Positions 1 to 8,580 of a stretch of 64,000 nt of DNA are shown piece after piece. This DNA is from Pholiota molesta (taxonomy: Eukaryota > Basidiomycota > Agaricomycetes > Agaricales > Strophariaceae): contig JACGCK010000212.1 in NCBI GenBank assembly GCA_014925825.1, positions 1 to 64,000 of the forward strand. Reading direction: 5' to 3'. Positions within the stretch are counted from its first letter, which is position 1; the number at the start of each line of letters is the position of its first letter. The notes beneath the pieces are model-generated. The model was not told where the DNA came from. It made no database searches and saw nothing but the letters and a program-made list of their open reading frames with translations. A program made the position numbers and the translations under genes.

Positions 1-859
1 GACGCATAAACCGGCGTGCCTTGCGGCACGATCCGCCAAATGAGGAACTCCGTTCTTGCCTTGACCTTGATACTCCTTCAGTATCGCATCGTTTTGCGAT
101 CTATGTTGTTCTTGTACTTCTATTCCCGCCATATGCGTCACCACGCAAAGCAGCATGTACATTTCCCAGAACATGAAACCTGACTGAATTCTTACCTGTC
201 TCCTGGTTCCATCTGTATACTATTCTCCTACTCCCTCGATACTCAACTCCAACTCCATCTCCTCGAAGAATCAAAGCCTTCCTGTCAACGTCACTCGTTA
301 CACATGATGCGATTGGGAACCAGCCGTCCTCCGCAAGACAATTATTAAACTCGAAAAACAAGGGTGGGGGTATGTAAGCTAGATAAAAAAGAAATGCATG
401 TGCATGTGCATGTGCGGTAAAATGGCAATGTGCAGCGTAAAGGCGTAAAGCATAGAGCGTAAGCGTAAGTAGTAGTAGTAGCGTTTGTCGAACGAAGCCG
501 GTCGTCTCGTGTCTCGTGAAGCGTAAATATGTGTGGTGCGTAAATAAATCAATATGTGGCGGGCGAGGGGTATATCTGTGCTGGGTGGTACAATGGGGGT
601 GGTGGTATCTTCACGGTTCGTGGTATCGTGAGGTCGTGTACGCCCGGTACACGACGGGCAGGCAAGAAGGCGGGGATGGCAACGAAAGCAAGCGTGAGAG
701 CGAGAGTCAGTGGTTGATGTGCAGTTGTACAATATGCGTGATGCGAGCGTGATGCGACGTGTGGATAGAGATGCTGTCAAAAAAAAATTAGGTAGCAGTA
801 GAACGACATGGGGGCGAGTGGCGGGTCGGGCATGAATGCAGCGGGTGCGGGCGCATAAA
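1..859. other. Intergenic, no gene recognised
   Basis: No reading frame here resembles a known protein or shows a spliced gene. Simple-sequence patches are visible: alternating TGCATG near 393-416 and GTAAG/GTAGTA runs near 455-482. It probably contains the 3' flank of the arrestin-like gene that ends at 860. Confidence 0.4.
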
Positions 860-2494
860 TTACACGTGGAAGCCGAATCCCACCTCGAGATTATTGGCCG
901 ACGTTGCTGCGCGCGCCGCTGCAGGAGGGTCGTACGCCGGCGGCGCGTACGCGTTCGTGCGTGGGCCCCGCGCGTGTATGGTGGCGATCTCCACAGGCTC
1001 AGAGAGGAGCGCGGTCGAGTCTGAGGCGAAGCCGACGGCGGTGAACGGGCAGAGCACGGCGCCAGTACTAATCATTTTTAAAAAAAAGTTCGGTCAGCAG
1101 GCGGAAATAAGCGCAGCGACACGAAGAACCGAGAAACGCACGGATATGCTGAAATGCCCCATCTCCGACGTCGGCCGGAGGTCCTTCGCCAGGCGGATCT
1201 CGCCCTCGAGGTGCCGCGTGTGCGCATCGCTCGGGACGTCCGAGGACGGCCACCACACCGCGACGCCCATATTCTCCACCATCTCGTTCCATGCGACGTC
1301 GCTCCGCGACGACGAGGTCTTGTTGTAGAAGCGCACCCGTCGGCGGAGGGATAGCACGATCGAGCTTGGCACGGAGAGGAGATCGAGGACTTGCGTGTCG
1401 TTCCCTCCGAGTGTGAGGAAGCAGGGCATTACGGAGCCACGAGAATAGCAGAGCTGGGAGAGGTGTCAGCGTTAGAAAGTTTTCAGGTGTTGAGAAAAGT
1501 TAGGAGACATACCGGATTTGCGAGTGACAGCTAGAAGGATGAAGAAGCAACAGACGGTCATTTTATTAGTATAAAAGGGCGAAATATTATCGTCAGACGT
1601 CACTTACCGTGGCTTTAGCCTCGGCGCGGTGCACGCAAAACATCGTACCTCTCACGGCCACAGGACGCATCGTCTTCCAACCTTCAGGATCCGATAACGG
1701 CCCAGGAACAGGCAGGAACTGCTGGTACGCGAGTTGCCTGAGCAGCGAAGGCGCCTCGGGTCGGGTGCTTGGCACGTAACCGAACGCCGTCTTGATCCTG
1801 TTATCCGCGCGTAGCTTCCCGCGCGACACAATGATCGTCAGATCATACTGCACGCTGACCCGCGTCTGGCGCTCGAGGAAGGTCTCGGGCAGGCGGAAGG
1901 GGCGCATCTCGCCCGATCCGGATGGCACGGACACCGTCCGCGGCAACACGATGGACAGCGGCCACACGCAATGTCCCATGAGCTTGCTGCTGCTGGCACC
2001 CTGCGAGGATGAGGGTATCCGCGGCAGGTCGGGAGATTTTGACCAGATTGGTTGGGTCTGGTTGAGGAAGACGAAGGAGTCGTCTATGTTCGAACCAGTG
2101 ATAATACGGCCGGTTACCTGATAGCGGTCGATTGGGCGTTAAGAAAAATAATAGCATGTCGATAAAAATAAAAACGTACCACAGCCGTTATCGCCTGGAT
2201 CGAGTCCCCCCGCTGGGCATCGAGCTCGAGCCGGCCGGTAATATTTTCCTTCTCAAAGAACGTGGGCAGCGACTTGGATGACTTTGCGCTGCTAAATACA
2301 CGAAGCGTAACCCAGGGCTTGGACTTGCCGTCCGCAAGTTGGAAGACGTGCTCTGTGGGCTCGCGATGCAGATTAATGGGCTGAGTAAGGGTATTGCGGC
2401 GGGTATACGGCGGGAGCTCAGCAGCGCCAGAAGATGGTGCCGGACCAGGTCTGGTGGAGAATCTCCTGTAGCGGGGCGGGGACGATGCGTCCAT
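860..2494 (-). CDS. Arrestin-like protein (fungal alpha-arrestin-type)
   Basis: Exons read 2494-2180, 2117-1608, 1530-1513 (18 nt, encoding LSLANP), 1453 to about 1142, and about 1067 to 860. The first joints are GT-AG and in frame. The protein has the layout of basidiomycete arrestin-like proteins: an N-terminal beta-rich arrestin domain around RRNTLTQPINLHREP, then the stretch TLSLANPLCYSRGSV across the micro-exon, and a proline-rich tail with YAPPAYDPP. Alpha-arrestins act as adaptors between membrane transporters and ubiquitin ligases at the plasma membrane; that role is family knowledge, not seen here. The start at 2494 is the first ATG before the conserved part. Oddity: the last joint does not work. 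The natural donor at 1141 is phase 0, but the only acceptor (AG at 1069-1068) leaves one extra base before the conserved ...VLCPFTAVGF frame. The gene may carry an indel there, or the model is wrong at this point. Confidence 0.75.
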
Positions 2495-3814
2495 TAGGGA
2501 TGATCTAAGGGGAGGGGATGGAGATATGGGACCCACAGTAGTTGAATATATAAAAGGGCTTCATAAAGGATAGGCCAATTGTAGAGGCAGTTCTGTTCAT
2601 GACCGTATGTGAACAAGGGGAATCCAAAAATGGACTGTCAATTACCGCTCTTAGCTAAGCATCACTTTCCACGCTCGACACAATAGCTGCTGCATTTCAA
2701 AACACAATTGCACCTACAGAAGCAAGGGTCTCTCCGTTGTGCGGGTTCCTGACTGCCTTTTCAGTCATTCCACGTAGAGCTAAACTAATTGTTCACTCAC
2801 TGCAGCTCATGACACCTTCTATTTCTACCCAGCCTCAGCATCCCCGTTAACTCCCACCTCGCAGTCATACCCGGATTGCATCTGTCATTAGTACCATTTA
2901 TACCGAGATAGCAAGCACATGAGGCTTTCTGACTCTCTCTGCGACGTCACGTCCTATTGTCTGCGAGCGCTTATGTAGTGGAAAATGGTATTTCTGGTCA
3001 GAAACATAGTGCACTTACAGGCAACTTACAGGTGAGGATATCGAGGAGTTATAATTGGCAGAATATGGTCTATTTTCTGCCTTCTCTACCTAAACAGATT
3101 CTTGGGTAACATTCGGGGAAAATCTCAACCAAATACATCATGCTTCATATATAGAAAGTGCGATTTTCAATGACATTCAATTGCTGCTTGACACGGGAAA
3201 TACGCGGAAATGTAGCAAAAAGTGCCTACATTCGAATGCTATACTATGCGGTCTACAAATTTTAGATAGAGCGTTAGATTTCTGTACTGAAAAGCTTGAA
3301 TGTTAAAGTTAGCGCGAACTTCTGTCAAGCGAAGTTTGCCAAAACTTAACGCAGTAGCGCTATATTTGGCGTGTGAAAATGACTTGTTCCAGATGCACCG
3401 CCACCTGCGCCAGCACGCGACCGTCGCAGTCTGTCGGAAAAATTGGTCATTCCCAGGGAGGTCTGGAGCCCCTGTGGTGCGTTGTTTGGCCCAGGGAGAT
3501 CCCGGCCGTTCCCAAAAATAGTGCCCAGGGAATTCCATTGGCGCCCAATTGTCTCAGCGGTGGCTGGTGCTACGCTCGGGCTTGGCTCGAGCTCTACCAT
3601 TAAAAAATAGATCTATATTAATTATAAAGGCCACAATGGCAGTATTATCAGGTAGGGACATACGTCAACACCATATGATATGGATCACCGACAACGTACA
3701 GTGTGCCGTAGCATATGGAGCCACCAAATTCGGTGAGTCGGTGAGCTTGCATTCTGTACAAGGACGGTGCTTATGTACTGATACGGAGGGTGTTGATTGC
3801 TGGAGAGCCATCTA
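2495..3814. other. Intergenic, nothing recognised
   Basis: Upstream flank of the arrestin-like gene. Only short unconvincing frames occur. On the minus strand around 3410-3550 the word CCCTGGG recurs several times (for example 3455-3550), which looks like low-order repetition and not coding sequence. Confidence 0.35.
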
Positions 3815-4430
3815 TAGGCGGGGGGGGACCGGAGGGTACAGTGGGTGCCCCCGGTGCAGCTGTAAGGGGGGGGGGGAATGGATGGTGGGCACCGGTGCTG
3901 GGGGGACCAGGAATGTGGTGGGTGGGCTGGGGAACCAGGGATATATGGTGAGCCCCGGTTCTGATCTAGGGCGGGCACTGGGATATATTGTGGGCCCGGT
4001 GCTGATCTGGCGGCGGGGCCCGGGGATATATGGTGGCCCCAGTGCTGGGGGCACCAGATGTACCGCGGGCGGCAGGGGAACCGGGGATATGGTGGGCCCC
4101 GGTGCTGATGTAGCGGCGAGGCACCGGGGATGTATGGTGGGCCTTGGGTGGGCCCCCGGTGGTGGGGGGACCAGGGATGTACGGTGGGCAGGCGGGGGAC
4201 CCCCCGAATATTTTGTGGGACCAGGGATGTACAGCAGGCGGGCGGGGGACCCCGCGAATATTTCGTGGGACCAGGGATGTACAGCGGATGGGCGGGGGGC
4301 CCGCGAATATATTGTGGGCCCCAGTGCTCATCTAGCGGCGCGGGGGGATTGTGGGGATATATGGCGGGCCCCGGTGCTGATCTAGCGGGGGGAGGGACAG
4401 GATATATGGGGTCCTAGGATGTATAGTGGG
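3815..4430. repeat. G-rich minisatellite of ~45-bp degenerate units
   Basis: The plus strand is strongly G-rich and built from variants of a unit of roughly 45 bp with the sub-words GGTGCTGATCTAGCGG, GGGGATATATGGTGGGCCCC and GGGACCAGGGATGTAC. At least eight recognisable units follow one another, with small insertions. Many runs of four or more G lie close together. Open frames exist on both strands across it, as expected of an in-phase low-complexity array, and none resembles a protein. It sits at the outer edge of the KDZ-related region and contains one CACCGGTG (3890). Confidence 0.8.
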
Positions 4431-4539
4431 CAGGGTGGTCCATTGGAATGGTCGTAGCATACGGTAGGATACTGAGGGAGGGCAATAGTTGCACGCAGAG
4501 ACAGCAGAAAGCAGGGGGTAAAAAATATGCTTACAAAGA

Positions 4540-5850
4540 AAATAACATAAATAAGCACCGGTAACGAGATTAGTTACATGCACTGGTGACGGAAGCATTG
4601 GAAAAACTACTGGTAATCACACCACCGGTGATGGGGTCAAAAAAGTTGGGCTAGGGTGACAGCTGTTGCAGCCTTCAGGATTAGGGAGATGGAAGACCCA
4701 GCGAGTGGCTCACAGGCTCTCAGGGGGCCTTGAGCAAGTATGGGGTGGTGGAGGAAATGGTATGTAATTTCCAATGCACAAGAGTAGAACTGTGATCCCG
4801 GTTGCAAAGTGTCGACACCAGCTCCAAACAAAAACCACCGGCGGTGGGAGCATCAATCTGAGCACCGGACATTAGTGGCCACCGGTGATATACGCATTTC
4901 TCCTGCAAAAACATTTCCAGAACAAGTTCAATCATATACCCCAGAATAGAGGGGTGTATGCTGGAAACCGCTACACCATAAGGGCATTTCTTCAACCACA
5001 TCATGATGTGGCTATAGAGGATCCCTAGGGCATGGGAGTGTCAATGTGAGCCCCAGTGATTGGTAGCCACTGGTGATGGGAGCATCAATCTGAGCACCAG
5101 TGATTGGTGGCCACCGGTGATATACACATTTCTCCTGCAAAAACAGTTTCGAGTCATCCTGCAGATTTGGGCGGCCCCCATACAATACCGGCTGTCGAAA
5201 TTGTTTACACCGGTGCCAAAGTTCATATCATCTCCTACATGTGGGGGAGATGGACCCTTAAGAGCGCTTGAGCACTTCATGGACAAACATCTTCATGCAA
5301 AGTAAATTGCTCTCGGTAGTGTTGTTGCCTGCTTGAGATACTGGTGTGGAGAAGGATGATGGCTGAAAAGCCATTTCTGAGCACCAAAAATTAGTGGGGA
5401 CCGGTGATTGGTGGCCACCGGTGATATAGCGCTTGAGCACTTCATTGACAAACATCTTCTAGTGATGATGGCTGACAAGCCATGATGGTGGCTGGAATTG
5501 AACCAAGCACCCTATCTCCTGCAAAAACAGTTCCAGAATACAATCGTATTCAGCAAGCATATAGGGGTGTATTCTGGAACTGTTTTTACAGGGATATACC
5601 TATGATGGCACAGTGGACACCTTTACCACTGTGCAATCAAGGCATATCCTACCTATCACCATTATGATGTGCCCATATACCCTGCCGGGCATGGTGGTGG
5701 CACCGGTGACGGGAGCATGAGCACTGGTGATCCAAGATTTGACGGTCTCACTTGAATGTTCAAAGATCTCTTCACTAGGTGATGAAATAAAGGTGGATGC
5801 AGGCAGGGGTGGCAATTTCAGCAAGATAGAAATGTGTACATCATTATGTT
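4540..5850. repeat. Interspersed short repeats rich in CACCGGTG (KDZ 3' flank)
   Basis: No gene is seen. Sentences of 40-70 bp recur in the same order: GTGATATACACATTTCTCCT followed by TGCAAAAACA (near 4885, 5118 and partly 5513), GGGAGCATCAATCTGAGCACC (4845, 5078), ATTGGTGGCCACC (5104, 5406), and GCTTGAGCACTTCAT with a following ACAAACATCTTC (5266, 5430). CACCGGTG occurs at 4623, 4880, 5112, 5208, 5416 and 5701. The pattern resembles the subterminal repeat zone of a DNA transposon. Confidence 0.7.
5519..5594. repeat. Near-perfect hairpin, ~25-bp arms
   Basis: The arm starting CCTGCAAAAACAGTTCCAG at 5519 is answered by ...CTGGAACTGTTTTTACAGG ending at 5594, with one unpaired or mismatched base and a ~26-bp loop. 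A weaker version of the left arm occurs at 4903 (CTCCTGCAAAAACA), without a full partner. Confidence 0.75.
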
Positions 5851-5860
5851 TACAATTAAA

Positions 5861-8491
5861 CTAATCTATTCCTTCCAGCACTTCCCGTGGATCGAAGTCA
5901 GATGAATATAATGGCTCAAAGAAGTCATCAGAAAGGAAGGCGAAGTCAGAAGGATCCAAAGGGCGGGATGGGCTCATCGAATGATTCGGTATGATCTGCC
6001 CGGTACCGGTACCTTCGATGGCTGCGGTGGGCTGATGGTGGTCAGAAATCGAATCTTCTTCCCCTGTTTCTTCACTGTCACTGGAATTCGTATCAGTAGA
6101 TGTGTAACCATTAGATGAGGCACCAGAGGTACCAGTAGCAGAGTTGGAAATAGTTCCGGCAACCTCTTCATTATCAGTTTCATCCGCGCTTGTCTCATCT
6201 GCGCTATCGCTATCATCCTGAATCTGCTCCCGGTGGCGGAGGCCAGTCGAAAGAACAATGCTTGTGGAAGTGCCCTCAGCGATGGCGGCGGCACCGGCGC
6301 TTGTGGGCTGATCAGCCATGTGAAGCCAACGCTGGCCCACGTCAGTGACAGCAGTGGGGATGCGAGAGCTATCACTGGTTTCGGCGGAAGACATCTGAAG
6401 CCAACGTTGACCGACATCAGCAGCGGGGGGTGTCTGGATGGCGGCACCGGTGGGCTGATCAACCATGTGAAGCCAACGCTGGCCCACGTCAGTGACAGCA
6501 GTGGGGATGCGAGAGCTATCACTGGTTTCGGCGGAAGACATCTGAAGCCAACGTTGACCGACATCAGCAGCGGGGGGTGTCTGGATGGCAGCACCGGTGG
6601 GCTGATCAACCATGTGAAGCCAACGCTGGCCCACGTCAGTGACAGCAGTGGGGATGCAAGAGCTATCACTGGTTTCGGCGGAAGACATCTGAAGCCAACG
6701 TTGACCGACATCAGCAGCGGGGGGTGTCTGGATGGCGGCACCGGTGGGCTGATCAACCATGTGAAGCCAACGCTGGCCCACGTCAGTGACAGCAGTGGGG
6801 ATGCGAGAGCTATCACTGGTTTCGGCGGAAGACATCTGAAGCCAACGTTGACCGACATCAGCAGTGGGGGGTGTCTGGATGGCGGCACCGGTGGGCTGAT
6901 CAACCATGTGAAGCCAACGCTGGCCCACGTCAGTGACAGCAGTGGGGATGCGAGAGCTATCACTGGTTTCGGCGGAAGACATCTGAAGCCAACATTGACC
7001 GACATCAGCAGTGGGGGTGTCTGGATGGCGGCACCAGTGGGCTGATCAACCATGTGAAGCCAACGTTGGCCCACATCGGCAGTGATGCTGCTGGGGGTAG
7101 TGGCCGGGGCCGGTGCACGAATTATGACATCAGGGATAACCAAACACATCCATTGATGTTCCACCGGTGCAGTGGCGCGTTCTTTACCTTTCATGGATCT
7201 GGTTGGATGGTCACCAGTGGCATCATCCATGAGGACATCATTACCGGTGCTGACAATGATGCACCGGCGATATCTAAATCACCTAGTTGCACATTTGAAT
7301 CCCCCAAATCCTCTTGATGATCCAAAAATGACGGAATAGTGTGCTGGGTCGGCGGTGGGGATACATGGATGGTGGGAGATCCTGGCTCATCGATACCGGT
7401 GCCGGCGCTACCCATGTCATCGCTCTGGACTGACAAGTCGCCTGCCAAGGAACCATCCGGCAATGATAAATTGTAACCAGAATGACCAGTGATATGGCCA
7501 CCACCGGAGGCCAGGGAGATAACCTCATCTTTGGTTAAGGTCTCACCCATAGTCCACTTGTGGTGGGGAGGGTCTGCCGGTGACAACAAACTGCGATTGA
7601 GGGTTTCCCTTGCAAGTTGCCGAACTTGGCGACTAGAGCGTGCCGTCTCCGAGTCCCCAGACATTACCGGAAGTACAGCTGGTGGGGCAGTGTCGGCTTC
7701 TTTGCGGAGGGCCTCCTCATATAGTACAAAGCTAGCAGTGGCCTGGCGGGTGTGAACTTCCATATTTGCCTTTTTTGATGCAACGAGCGCTGAGGATAAT
7801 TGCTTCATAGTTTGTACCTTTGCAACGAGTGCTGTTACGAGGGCACGATTTGGTTCGCAGGAGGAACATGATGTCGAGCCGGCGGAAGTTTGGACGGCCG
7901 GTATCGGCTGGATGACAAGTTTTGGAACACGTTGTCTACCTCTTTTTTGTAGTGCCTTCCGGTGATACTTCAAACAATCGTCTATAGTCCCATGCCCCAT
8001 GACGATGTCGGGCCTTGTGGTTCCATTCCACCATGTGAATGCGTATGAGTCTACCACCCTCCCAAATTCTTCAATGTCGGCGCCGGCTTCAATTATTTGA
8101 CGAAGTCTGAGGTCGAGAGGAATTCGCTTGCCGCCGGTGTCAGAGAATGTTCCTAAGCTATCTGCTAGGGACCGAACCACCAAGGGGATCTCTACCACAA
8201 TGCCAGCAGAGGCAGCCAATCCTACATAAGACATCACAAAGAGCTAAATGGGAGTAAGAAAAATGTTGTAAAACATAGCATCAATCACACAATACAAACC
8301 AGTTCATCGTGGAGGGAATGTTGCTGCCATTCGTGTTGCTTGCTGGGGGCGTTGATGGCGGCAAGAATGGTGCGGAAACGCGACTCGCCATAGTAGATCG
8401 TTTCCTGAGGCTGCAACTTGGCATGCCATTCCTGATTGGATCCAAGTTGAGTTCGCAGTGGGTTAAAAGCTTGAATAGAACGTTGAGCCAT
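5861..8491 (-). CDS. KDZ-linked unrecognised protein with five 49-residue C-terminal repeats
   Basis: Starts at ATG 8491, 89 bp beyond the transposase stop and on the same strand. Exon 1 is 8491-8300; exon 2 starts at 8243 (GT-AG, in frame). A 56-bp GT-AG intron (7254-7199) would join exon 2 to the repeat frame. The N-terminal ~200 residues look globular and conserved in style (WHAKLQPQETIYYGESRF, then a hydrophobic stretch MSYVGLAASAGIVVEIPLVV). The middle is charged and helical, and the C-terminus holds repeats of DVGQRWLHMVDQPTGAA plus DVGQRWLQMSSAETSDSS, followed by an acidic Ser/Asp/Glu-rich tail (DSDSADETSADETDNEE). I do not recognise any domain. A one-base deletion at 7013-7017 (five G where sister units have six) breaks the frame inside the first repeat. 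The gene is therefore either slightly broken or mis-sequenced. A role accessory to the transposase is suggested only by position. Confidence 0.6.
6303..7085 (-). repeat. 147-bp tandem repeat, five units plus a partial
   Basis: Unit starts (plus-strand word GTGGGCTGATC) are at 6303, 6450, 6597, 6744, 6891 and 7037: exact 147-bp spacing except for the last interval, which is 146 bp. Units are nearly identical, differing at a handful of sites (for example GCGAGAGC/GCAAGAGC at 6653-6661). Each unit holds two related half-motifs (DVGQRWLHM and DVGQRWLQM), so the 49-residue unit itself looks like an old internal duplication. Such low divergence implies recent expansion or homogenisation. Confidence 0.95.
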
Positions 8492-8580
8492 GAAAAAATC
8501 ACAGATATGATGGTGGTACGTGATATAGATCGATAAGCTTTAGGCCATGGAAGTTGTGGGACAACACTCGATGTACATAA

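Noticed and set aside
1067..1142. Minor-spliceosome (AT-AC) intron in the arrestin-like gene, because ATATCCGT resembles a U12 donor
   Set aside because: Using it with the nearby AC end still leaves the wrong frame, and no branch-site match is evident.
3549..4385. A 278-codon plus-strand open frame (and several minus-strand ones) across the G-rich block
   Set aside because: It follows the minisatellite unit, is Gly/Pro/Arg-biased by composition, and open frames exist on both strands; nothing resembles a protein family.
5493..5515. tRNA-like B-box (GGTTCAATTCC in reverse complement)
   Set aside because: The matching T-stem and acceptor stem cannot be formed and no A-box or anticodon arm lies upstream; it also falls within the dispersed repeats.
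6233..7045. A 270-codon plus-strand frame over the 147-bp repeats
   Set aside because: It is the antisense reading of the repeat array; the minus strand links to a spliced upstream gene and an acidic C-terminal tail, so the plus frame is a by-product of a repeat length divisible by three.
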